The translations under genes and the position numbers were made by a program. DNA of 9,244 nt from SIG636 sp045604285 (lineage in GTDB: Bacteria > Bacillota > Clostridia > Oscillospirales > CAG-382). Below the pieces are notes generated by a model. That model was not told the origin of the DNA. It saw nothing but the letters and a program-made list of their open reading frames with translations, and did not search any database. How positions within the stretch are numbered: position 1 is the first letter of the stretch; each line of letters begins with the position of its first letter. Location: positions 1 through 9,244 of the forward strand of contig JAZUNS010000021.1 in the NCBI GenBank assembly GCA_045604285.1, read 5' to 3'. Below are positions 1 through 6,700 of this stretch, piece by piece.

Positions 1-1
1 T

Positions 2-76
2 TTGAGTAGGGAAAAGGCCGACGATTATATCCGCATATCCGTTCATACAAAGGATTTGCAAACAAAGGCGAACTAA
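2..76 (+). CDS. 3' end of an unidentified gene (partial)
   Basis: This is the only forward frame open to the left edge: the other two have stops at 3-5 and 7-9. It reads 24 codons, ending ...YIRISVHTKDLQTKAN, and stops with TAA at 74-76, 35 bases before the next start codon. The close spacing to the next gene and the absence of a terminator between them suggest one transcription unit. The fragment is too short to assign to a family. If the next gene is an immunity protein, this could be the tail of a toxin, but nothing in these residues shows that. Confidence 0.35.
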   Translation: MSREKADDYIRISVHTKDLQTKAN

Positions 77-111
77 CCGGCAAAGTTGAATTTGACGAAG
101 GAGGACAAACG

Positions 112-498
112 ATGTATAACTACATAAAATCAAACGAAGATATTCATTACTTTCTTGAGAAGGTCAACTCACTGCACGATGGGTATATCATCGGTGTCCA
201 GTATATAAATAATGGGATATCAAAGATAGAGCATGGACATTCTTTTAATTCTGAGCAAACAAAGTTAGTAGTCAAAATACTTGTCACCAGCATTTGGGAT
301 GCTGTTGTAGAATTGGAATTCGAGGGCCTTTTAGAGTGGCAAATAAAAGATAATCAATGGGATATGACAGATACTACGGTTATGTTTGATGACCAAAATT
401 GGATTATTTGGTCGGATGATGTTTACATCAATATGGAAGAAGTAAAAAAAGGTTCGTATGCCATTGCAAAATCTATGAGGTGGAGAATTACAGAATAG
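112..498 (+). CDS. Small A+T-rich hypothetical protein, possibly immunity-type
   Basis: The product has 128 residues with no signal peptide, no membrane helix and no motif I can name. It is acidic and rich in tryptophan and isoleucine, with W/D/I-rich stretches around residues 75-102 (EWQIKDNQWD, QNWIIWSDD) and a basic end (SMRWRITE). The ATG at 112 follows a strong AAGGAGG (98-104) at 7-base spacing, so the start is secure. Base composition is visibly more A+T-rich than in the genes downstream, which fits recent acquisition. Small, soluble, acidic, orphan proteins placed just after another gene's end are typical of immunity proteins of polymorphic or contact-dependent toxins; that role is inference from shape and context only. 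A hairpin overlapping the stop codon suggests transcription ends here. Confidence 0.7.
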   Translation: MYNYIKSNEDIHYFLEKVNSLHDGYIIGVQYINNGISKIEHGHSFNSEQTKLVVKILVTSIWDAVVELEFEGLLEWQIKDNQWDMTDTTVMFDDQNWIIWSDDVYINMEEVKKGSYAIAKSMRWRITE

Positions 499-530
499 GA
501 ATTGGCTTTATAGAGTTTAGCCAAATTCCT
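497..530 (+). terminator. Hairpin overlapping the stop codon of the 112-498 gene
   Basis: AGGAATTGGCT (497-507) and AGCCAAATTCCT (519-530) form a stem of 11 base pairs with one bulged base and an 11-base loop. The stem begins inside the TAG stop. It is followed by ATATATTACA rather than a clean T run, so it is a weak candidate for an intrinsic terminator or an mRNA 3' end stabiliser. Confidence 0.4.
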
Positions 531-553
531 ATATATTACACACCTTGGCAGAC

Positions 554-604
554 TCCCTACCTAAAGGGACAACCGTGGAAACGGTTGTTTGTCTTGACAA
601 ACAA
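554..604 (+). promoter_or_regulatory. Cluster of overlapping inverted repeats upstream of yitT-like gene
   Basis: Three inverted repeats sit in 51 bases: TCCCT/AGGGA (554-558/565-569), ACAACCGT-GGAA-ACGGTTGT (569-576/581-588), and TTGTTTGTC-TT-GACAAACAA (585-593/596-604). The second and third share bases 585-588, so as RNA only one of the two can form. As DNA, the third is a perfect 9+2+9 palindrome containing a TTGACA hexamer (594-599). I see no good -10 hexamer at the right distance (16-18 bases) from it. The segment could be an operator, an attenuator or a weak terminator for upstream transcription. Confidence 0.4.
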
Positions 605-660
605 TAGCTTTAACAAGCACTTAAAGATACAAATCTAAAAAAACAGAAAGAACAGGGTTT

Positions 661-1545
661 ATGAAAAAACAGACCGTAACAGAACTGATAAAAGACCTAT
701 TGTGTGCCATAACCGCAGGAATAATAGTTGGCACGGCGTACCACTTTTTTCAAAACAGCAACGGCTTTGCCCCCGGCGGCGTGGGCGGGCTTGCAACCAT
801 AACCCACCATTTTTTAGGAGGTAAGCTTAGCTGGACCCTGCTTATGGTGGCGTTTAACCTACCTATATTTATACTTGTAAGCATTAAGATAAACAAAAAG
901 CTTGGCTTAATGCTTATACTTTATATCCTTGTGCAGTCATTTATGCCAAAAATTTATAATGCCCTTGGGGCAAACCCCTATTGCCTTGCCAACAACGGCG
1001 ACGATTACAACGTGGTTTTTGCCTGCATTGCAACGGGCGTTGTATCGGGCATAGGATTTTCTATGATGCTTAAGCGCTTTGGCGCAAGCGGCGGCACTTA
1101 CGGTATATCTGCCCTGCTAAAGAAGGCACGCCCGGATATGAACATTGCCTCCGTTTCCTTTTATATGGATACAAGCGTTGTGCTTATAGCCTTTTTTGTG
1201 TACGGCATGAAGGTTACCCCCGTTATATGTACCCTGCTTAACCTGTTTATAGCAAACGTTTTGGTTGACCGCGGGCTTAGCGGCATTAAGGACGGCTATA
1301 AGTTTGAGATAGTAACCACCCACCCGGAAGAGCTTTCTAAAGAGCTTATGGAAAAGCTAAAGCACGGCGTTACGGAAATGAAGGTACACGGTATGTATAC
1401 GGACACGGATAAATATATGCTGGTTTGTATCATCAACAAGCGGCAGATAGGCGACATGATGAGGATAATAAAAAAGCACCCCGACACTTTTGCAAGCTTT
1501 GAAAAGGTAAACGAGGTGTTTGGCAACTTCAAGCGGAAGGTGTAA
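661..1545 (+). CDS. YitT-family integral membrane protein (YitT membrane region + DUF2179)
   Basis: The product has 294 residues, the usual length for the YitT family. About six hydrophobic segments lie near residues 12-30, 56-75, 82-97, 117-137, 162-181 and 184-202. The glycine-rich GFAPGGVGGLATI (35-47) and GASGGTYGIS (141-150) are family hallmarks. Residues 211-290 form the soluble C-terminal DUF2179 domain (GYKFEIVTT..., ending NEVFGNF). The family is widespread in Firmicutes, several copies per genome, and its function is not settled; transport has been suggested. The ATG at 661 is preceded by GGG only 3 bases away and AGAAAG at 645-650, so the binding site is mediocre, but the N-terminus matches the family. 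It stands alone, between a hairpin-rich gap and the next cluster. A T run at 1556-1562 follows, without a convincing stem. Confidence 0.88.
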   Translation: MKKQTVTELIKDLLCAITAGIIVGTAYHFFQNSNGFAPGGVGGLATITHHFLGGKLSWTLLMVAFNLPIFILVSIKINKKLGLMLILYILVQSFMPKIYNALGANPYCLANNGDDYNVVFACIATGVVSGIGFSMMLKRFGASGGTYGISALLKKARPDMNIASVSFYMDTSVVLIAFFVYGMKVTPVICTLLNLFIANVLVDRGLSGIKDGYKFEIVTTHPEELSKELMEKLKHGVTEMKVHGMYTDTDKYMLVCIINKRQIGDMMRIIKKHPDTFASFEKVNEVFGNFKRKV

Positions 1546-1596
1546 AACGGCAAGCTTTTTTTGGGGAGATGTAAAAGAAAAATCCCTACAAATCTA

Positions 1597-1625
1597 TTGA
1601 CCTGCGAATTAATATATCGTACAAT
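1597..1625 (+). promoter_or_regulatory. Candidate promoter abutting the ribosome binding site of the 1638 gene
   Basis: TTGACC (1597-1602) and TACAAT (1620-1625) are separated by exactly 17 bases, a good sigma-A type match. However, the AAGGAGG of the downstream gene begins at 1626, so transcription from this promoter would start on or just after the Shine-Dalgarno and give a nearly leaderless message. Either the match is coincidental or the message does not use that site. Confidence 0.35.
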
Positions 1626-1637
1626 AAGGAGGCAACG

Positions 1638-2150
1638 ATGCGGATAAAATACAGCCACGCCCGGCTTTTTATAGGCGGCGGAGCGTTTTTGCTTGCCTTA
1701 ATCGGCTTTTCAGCCTATGTTTTTGTAACGGAGGGGGACTACGGCCTTGGGGCGCTGTGTGCTTTGGTGGCGGCTGTGGTTTTAGTTGCTTTGTTTTTTC
1801 GCTTTAACTACGGCATAAAGATAGGCAGGCGGCTGGTGCTTGTTATAGCCAACGACTTTGTAAGGCTGTTTAAATACTCCTCTATTGACCGCATTGAGGT
1901 CTGCTTTTATCAAGAGCTGATAACCGCCAAGATACGAACGGCGGACAGAAAGCGGTACGAGGTAGTCTGGGACGATATTTACCTGGGCTATAGCTTTATA
2001 CTGCCCCAAGAGGCAAAGATAAAAATAACCGAAAAATATGTAGAAAAAGCAGTAGCACGCCTTAGCCGTTGGGAAAAGGTTACGGCAAAAAGCTTGCTGC
2101 CACGTAAGGAGAGACGTAATGTTGACAATAAGAATGGGAACCCCCGATGA
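1638..2150 (+). CDS. Small two-helix membrane protein of unknown function
   Basis: The product has 170 residues. Two hydrophobic segments at about residues 9-30 and 35-54 form a hairpin anchor. A basic cytoplasmic-type segment (FRFNYGIKIGRR, 54-65) follows, then a mixed alpha/beta soluble part (66-145) and a strongly basic tail (RKERR at 156-160). I do not recognise a named family. The helix pair followed by a short beta-rich domain resembles small bacterial membrane proteins with a PH-like domain, which is only a guess. The ATG at 1638 follows AAGGAGG (1626-1632). The last 32 bases overlap the start of the acetyltransferase gene in another frame, and that gene's ribosome binding site lies inside this one, which implies translational coupling. 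Confidence 0.72.
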   Translation: MRIKYSHARLFIGGGAFLLALIGFSAYVFVTEGDYGLGALCALVAAVVLVALFFRFNYGIKIGRRLVLVIANDFVRLFKYSSIDRIEVCFYQELITAKIRTADRKRYEVVWDDIYLGYSFILPQEAKIKITEKYVEKAVARLSRWEKVTAKSLLPRKERRNVDNKNGNPR

Positions 2151-2604
2151 TATAGAGGCGATATCCGCCGCAGAAAACCTAAGCTTTCCCCCTGCCGAGG
2201 CGGCAAGCAAGGCAAGCTTTATACGCCGTATGGATCTGTACCCCAAGGGCTTTTGGCTGCTTTGTGATGGCGACGGGCTGGTATCCTTTGTTAACGGAAT
2301 GGAAAGCGACCAAAAAGACCTTAGCGACGATATGTACGAACACGCCCGCCTATACAAAAAGGACGGGGCGTGGGAGGTAATACTTAGCGTAGTTACCCTG
2401 CCGGAGGCAAGGGGCAAGGGATACGCAAAGAAGCTTTTGCACCAAGTTATTTCGGATACCAAGGCAAGGGGCAAAAAGGGGCTTGTACTGACCTGCAAGG
2501 ACTATCTGGTTGGGTTTTACGAATCCGTTGGCTTTGTAAGCGAGGGGATATCCGACTCTACCCACGGCGGCGCACAGTGGTACCAGATGAGGCTTGAGTT
2601 TTAG
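2119..2604 (+). CDS. GNAT-family N-acetyltransferase, AANAT-like
   Basis: The product has 161 residues, a single GNAT domain that would transfer an acetyl group from acetyl-CoA to an unknown amine in the cytoplasm. The acetyl-CoA binding loop of motif A is ARGKGYA at 97-103 (R98, G101, A103), preceded by the beta-4 strand VILSVVTLP (87-95). The beta-5 strand and its following helix are KGLVLTCK (120-127) and FYESVGF (133-139), whose Y134 sits where many GNATs have a general acid. LSFPPAEA (21-28) near the N-terminus and the end HGG.QWYQMRL (149-159) resemble the arylalkylamine acetyltransferase subgroup. The ATG at 2119 follows AAGGAG (2106-2111). It overlaps the preceding gene by 32 bases and is 40 bases from the next, so it is the middle gene of a likely operon. 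The substrate cannot be read from sequence. Confidence 0.88.
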   Translation: MLTIRMGTPDDIEAISAAENLSFPPAEAASKASFIRRMDLYPKGFWLLCDGDGLVSFVNGMESDQKDLSDDMYEHARLYKKDGAWEVILSVVTLPEARGKGYAKKLLHQVISDTKARGKKGLVLTCKDYLVGFYESVGFVSEGISDSTHGGAQWYQMRLEF

Positions 2605-2644
2605 TGGGGCGACGTTTTAGCCAAAGCAAAGGACGGATATACTT

Positions 2645-3235
2645 TTGGAAAAGAAAAAGCTAAGCGGTTCTGCCGTTTTTATGTACAGCGCTATTGCCCT
2701 TACTGCCGTTTTGGCGGCTGTGTTTTTGTACCTGTACTACGGGGGTATCTGGAAAAGCGACGTAGGGTTTTGGATAGGCGTGGTATCTTTTATGATATTT
2801 TATCATTTTGGGCTGCGCATATTTATGGGCGAGGTAACCAAGCTGTTTACCATTGACTACAAGCACCCCTGGTTTAAAGAGCGCAGGTTTGAAAAAAAGC
2901 TTTACAAGCTGTTAAGGGTGCGTAAATGGAAGGACAAGGTGTTGACCTTTGACCCCGACTCTTTTAATTTTAAAAAGCGCACGCCGGAGCAGTTGGCAAC
3001 CACCATGGCAAAATCCGAAACCGACCATTGGATAAACGAGATAATTTCACTTACCGGCATACTTTTTTATTTTGCTTTCGGCTGTCTGCCCGCTTTTGTA
3101 ATAACCGCCGTGGCGGCAATGCTTTTCGATGCCCGGTTTATTGTGGTGCAAAGATTTAACCGCCCCATAGTTTTAAGGTACATGAGCCGACTGAACAAAA
3201 GAGATGCAAAAGCCGTAGAGCTGCCGAGTTGTTAA
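2645..3235 (+). CDS. CrtO-like membrane protein (putative acyltransferase family), TTG start
   Basis: The product has 196 residues. Hydrophobic segments lie at about residues 9-31, 41-61 and 135-163. The conserved pattern is that of the glycosyl-4,4'-diaponeurosporenoate acyltransferase (CrtO) family: a WF..RRFE..LY..L pattern (76-90), RKWKD (93-97), E125 with HW at 128-129, and VQRFNRP (168-174). In staphylococci CrtO adds a fatty acyl chain to a glycosylated carotenoid; no carotenoid genes are visible here, so the substrate is probably different. I chose TTG at 2645 because AAAGGA (2628-2633) lies upstream, although the spacing of 11 bases is long. The first in-frame ATG, at 2681, has no binding site and would cut into the first helix. 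It is probably the last gene of the 1638-3235 cluster; transcription would end in the repeat element that begins 15 bases after the stop. Confidence 0.65.
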   Translation: MEKKKLSGSAVFMYSAIALTAVLAAVFLYLYYGGIWKSDVGFWIGVVSFMIFYHFGLRIFMGEVTKLFTIDYKHPWFKERRFEKKLYKLLRVRKWKDKVLTFDPDSFNFKKRTPEQLATTMAKSETDHWINEIISLTGILFYFAFGCLPAFVITAVAAMLFDARFIVVQRFNRPIVLRYMSRLNKRDAKAVELPSC

Positions 3236-3264
3236 TACCGATTGATAGAAAAGAACGTAGCCGT

Positions 3265-3422
3265 AAAAACGTGTTGTTCTTATCGGAGAAAATGAAATTC
3301 TTTCAAATTCGGTTAAGAACCAGCATCGCATTTGTATATACAAATGCACTTGGGCAGCAGCCCAAACCCACTAATAACAGAAAAGAGAAGATTCGCACTT
3401 GACGAGTCTTCTCTTTCTTTTT
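3265..3422 (+). ncRNA. Candidate structured RNA or 3' UTR module ending in a terminator (copy 1)
   Basis: The left part of the repeat is well conserved between copies, including bases expected to be unpaired (CAGCATCGCATTTGTA and AAACCCACTAA), and it ends in an intrinsic terminator. That is the layout of a small RNA or a processed 3' UTR. I see no promoter directly in front of it, so it would probably be made by read-through from the 1638-3235 cluster. I cannot match it to a named RNA family by eye. Confidence 0.3.
3382..3422 (+). terminator. Strong intrinsic terminator inside repeat copy 1
   Basis: AAAGAGAAGATTCG (3382-3395) pairs with CGAGTCTTCTCTTT (3403-3416): 14 pairs with a single T-G wobble and a 7-base loop, followed by CTTTTT (3417-3422). 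It should stop transcription coming from the 1638-3235 gene cluster. Confidence 0.85.
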
Positions 3423-3431
3423 GTTTGCAAA

Positions 3432-3600
3432 GTGATATGCTGACTGTCGCCAGCGTGATATTTTCGCTTTGCGAAAGTGATATGAAACCTATCGGTTTCG
3501 TGATATTCTATTCGCATATAACTTGGCGGAGCCAAATAGCACTCGGCTAAAAGACGAATATCACTGCGAAGCAATATCACTCGCCGTAGGCGAATAGAGT
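3432..3600 (+). other. GTGATAT palindrome ladder, copy 1
   Basis: Exact GTGATAT words lie at 3432, 3455, 3477 and 3500. Between them are the small palindromes GCTGAC/GCCAGC (3439-3454), TTTCGC-TTT-GCGAAA (3462-3476) and GAAACC/GGTTTC (3484-3499). After a centre containing TTGGC-GGA-GCCAA (3523-3535) come four inverse words: ATAGCAC (3536), ATATCAC (3558), ATATCAC (3574) and ATAGAGT (3594). These alternate with the palindromes 3543-3557, TGC-GAA-GCA (3565-3573) and TCGCC-GTA-GGCGA (3581-3593). Left and right words can pair in nested order, which would make a rod with hairpins projecting on both sides. Confidence 0.85.
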
Positions 3601-3692
3601 TGCGTGATACTCCGTTTGGAGTATCACGCTAAAACCGCTGCGTTCTTTATTTATCTATTTACAATTGACAATAATCCTACACAAATTATCCC

Positions 3693-3721
3693 TTGAATTG
3701 TTTTAATTTTTGTGATATAAT
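3693..3721 (+). promoter_or_regulatory. Sigma-A promoter of the cell-wall hydrolase gene
   Basis: TTGAAT (3693-3698), a 17-base spacer and a perfect TATAAT (3716-3721), with TG at 3713-3714 forming an extended -10. The expected start near 3728 leaves an untranslated leader of about 24 bases. It lies 44 bases beyond the right end of repeat copy 1, so the gene has its own promoter. Confidence 0.88.
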
Positions 3722-3741
3722 TATACAAAATGCATAATTAT

Positions 3742-3746
3742 GGAGG
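3742..3746 (+). promoter_or_regulatory. Ribosome binding site that fixes the hydrolase start at 3752
   Basis: GGAGG at 3742-3746 lies 5 bases before the ATG at 3752. An in-frame ATG at 3740 overlaps this site and has no binding site of its own; using it would also put MEVY in front of a normal signal peptide. The start at 3752 is therefore preferred. Confidence 0.88.
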
Positions 3747-3751
3747 TTTAC

Positions 3752-6700
3752 ATGAGAACTAAATTTGCAAAGATCCTTTCGGTGCTGTTGGCACTGACAT
3801 TAGTCTTGGGCGTATGCCCCGCTATTAGTCTGCCGGCTAAGGCGGTCTCTTACCGCACCGGTGCGAACGGAGCTTCGTCCTCTTATCAAAGCAGTATATA
3901 CTACCAGAACTTTATGCGTGTTCCCCTAACGGGTGACGGCATTACCGACGTTTTGGCGATAGCACTTTCTCAAACCGGATATCAAGAGGGTGACTCCTCT
4001 TCTCAAATGAGCGGCACCGTTGCGGGCAGCTCCAACTACACTGAATTCTGCTACAACATGGGCGACTGGGGCAGCGGCTACGGCGGCAGCGGTTATCCCT
4101 GGTGCGCTACCTTCGTTACCTGGGCTCTTTATCAAGCAAGAGTATCCAACGCTACGGGCTATGACGCTTGGTGCCGTAACAACTCCGGCGACAGCGATTA
4201 TATCTATTGCGAGGTTAGCTGTACTCAGTGGCTTAATCAGCTTAAGAAATTTGACCGTGCCAACGCTTCCGCATACCACGGCGGCTCTTACATACCTCAG
4301 CCCGGCGACCTTATCTTCTTTAGCTGGTCTTCTTCCTATTCTACCGTAGACCATATAGGCTTGGTCGTATATTCCGACGGCACTAACGTTTACACCATAG
4401 AAGGTAACACCTCCGATGCAGAGGGCTTGGAGGATAACGGCGGCGGCGCTTACTTCAAGTCTTACCCTCTTAGCTATAAGTACATTTCCGCTTACGGCAA
4501 GCTTCCTTACGTTGAAAACCCCAACGTGCCCGACATAGACTACAGCGGTGCTAACCCCACCCCCGGTCTTTACATGGCTACCAACAGCGCTAAGTACGTA
4601 TACACTTCCGAAACCTCTTCTACCTACAACTACACCATGCCCCGCTATACTATGTTTGAGGTAACTGAGGTTGCATCCAACAACAGATTAAAGGTTAAGT
4701 ACACCTCCGGTTCTACCACGGTAACCGGCTATATTAACAACAATTCCGACAGAGTTGTTCAGATAACTTCTACCGAAACCGCCTCTACCGAAAGCGGCAA
4801 CAACATTGCTTATGCGGCAACCTACAAGGGCGAAGGCTCTGACAACGGCACCACCGGTAACTATTGCGAAGCTCCCGGTACCGATTGGGAAGTTTACCAC
4901 ACCGGTAAGCTTAACGATAACATCATCCCCACCGGTGATGCTGAAACAACAAAGGGCTCTAACGTAGAGTTCTGGCATTCAAGCGAAGGCCCCGGCACCA
5001 TTAACGTTTATTTCAAGTTTGACACAACCGTTGACGTAAACGCAGTAAACGTATTTATGAACGACCGTGATAACAACGCTAATTGCGGCTACCCCACCAA
5101 GATAGACGTATACGTTGGTAACAGCGAGAACGTAGCCTCTGCCACCTACCTTGGCGAAGCAAAGACCTCTTCCTACGGCTACGTAAGAAAGTATACGGCA
5201 AAGGGCTCTGCCAGCGGCAGCTACGTTATCATTCAGTTCACCTCCGGCTCTCAGTGGAGAATAACCTGCGCTGAAGTCCAGATCTTCAGCGATAAGGTTC
5301 TTCCCGGCTCTGCTCTGCCCGCACCCGTTCTCAAGAGCAACCTTAGCCGTATGGAAACCTACGAAGCACCCGTTATCAGCTGGGAACCCGTTGAAGGCGC
5401 TGTATCCTACGATGCGTATATTGACGGCGTTCTTGTTACCTCCGGCATCACCGGCACAAGCTACGTTCCCGATATGGAGCCCAGAGTTGATTACGAACAG
5501 AACACAGATTATACCCAGGTTCAGATAAAGGCTAAGGGTGACGGCGAGACCTATAAGGATTCTGCCCTTTCCTCTGCCTGCAACTTCTTCTACGTTGAAA
5601 AGCCCCTTGACCTTAGAGGCAACCGTGTTACCTCCGCAGACGTTATCATAGACCCCGGTCACGGCGGCTCACAGCCCGGCGCCTGCTATGGCACCAGACA
5701 GGAAAAGGACGATACCCTTAATATGTCCTTGGCACTTGGCAGAAAGCTTGAAAGCATGGGCTTTACCGTTGCTTTCTGCAGAATAGAGGACGTTGACGAC
5801 GGCCTTATGAGCCGTGCGGCAAAGGCAAACGCAGGCGACTATAAGGTTTTCCTCGGCATACACCGTAACTCCTACAACGAATCCGCAAACGGCGTTGAGA
5901 CCCTTTACGAAGCAAATGACAGCCTTGATAAGGCGTACGCACAGGCAATACAGGATAGTCTCATGTCCTTAGGCATCTTCGCAGACAGAGGACTTAAGGC
6001 AAGAGATAACCTGGTTGTTATCGGCAACACCCGTGACGATCTGCCCTACTCTCTGGTAGAGCTTGGCTTTATCGACACCACCGTTGATAACAACGCCTTC
6101 GATAACTACTTCCAGGAAATTGCACTTGCTATGGCTGAAGGCTGCGCAAACTATCTTAACAAGCGTCTTGACTGCGAAGGTACCGTTACCGTTGACGGCA
6201 CCAACTACACCTACAGCGGCACCGCACTTAACATCACGGCAGAAAATCCTAACGTTAGCTTCGTTTTCGGCAACGGCTACGGTATAAGCGACGTTACCTG
6301 CACCGATAACGCAGGCACCTACAGCGTAAGCTACGCAAAGACCGCACTTACGGGCTTCCAAAGCGCAGTATCCGGCAGCTTTACTGCCCGTGCAGAGGGT
6401 GCAAACAACGGCACCGTTGTACTGACGCTTAAGTTTAAGGACGGCTTTGGCGTTGTAAAGACCATTGCAAACATAACCACCAAGGTTGTTCTTGCTGACC
6501 CCTTCACCTTTGTTGAAGGCGCAAACAATGACAAAATAGCAGTTAACAGGGACAAGGGCTACCTTACCTTTGACGGCACCGTACTTACCTCCGAAGCAAT
6601 AAAGGCGCTGTTTGTGGATGAAGACCTTAGCATTACCGCAGGCAGCAGCGTTGTTTCCGAAACCACCGTTGTATGCACCGGCGCAGTTATTACCACCACC

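Larger units (their letters stand above)
3250..3648 (+). repeat. Structured intergenic repeat element, copy 1 (about 399 bp)
   Basis: The same architecture recurs at 6924-7318, with long identical blocks. The ends are imperfect terminal inverted repeats: AAAGAACGTAGCCGT (3250-3264) against ACCGCTGCGTTCTTT (3634-3648), with 13 of 15 positions Watson-Crick, one T-G and one C-C. Inside, in order, are a GTTCTTA/TAAGAAC stem (3276-3282/3314-3320), the perfect palindrome GCATTTGTATATACAAATGC (3328-3347), TTGGGC-AGCA-GCCCAA (3350-3365), an intrinsic terminator (3382-3422), a palindrome ladder (3432-3600) and the hairpin GCGTGATACTCC/GGAGTATCACGC (3602-3629). A T/A-rich stretch just beyond (to about 3660) is also shared with copy 2. 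I see no coding sequence and no clear target duplication. It occupies nearly all of the 516-base gap between genes. Confidence 0.9.

Noticed and set aside
1556..1562. A seven-T run after the YitT-family gene as an intrinsic terminator
   Set aside because: I could not find a stem of more than four pairs immediately upstream, so it is not annotated.
1117..1658. Open frames on the - strand under the YitT-family gene (1117-1323 and 1296-1658)
   Set aside because: They lie opposite a well-supported gene, lack binding sites and show no recognisable features.
3332..3550. A 72-codon open frame inside repeat copy 1
   Set aside because: The frame runs through the palindrome, the terminator and the ladder, has no ribosome binding site, and is not kept in copy 2.
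3432..3600. CRISPR array suggested by regularly spaced GTGATAT words
   Set aside because: The repeats are 7 bases, the intervals are 9-18 bases and are themselves palindromic, and the word is inverted in the second half. None of this fits CRISPR.
3665..3670. A perfect TTGACA upstream of the hydrolase
   Set aside because: No -10 hexamer occurs 16-18 bases downstream. The pair at 3693/3716 is far better.
3740..3751. Upstream ATG of the hydrolase (adds MEVY)
   Set aside because: It overlaps the GGAGG that serves the ATG at 3752, and it would weaken a textbook signal peptide start.
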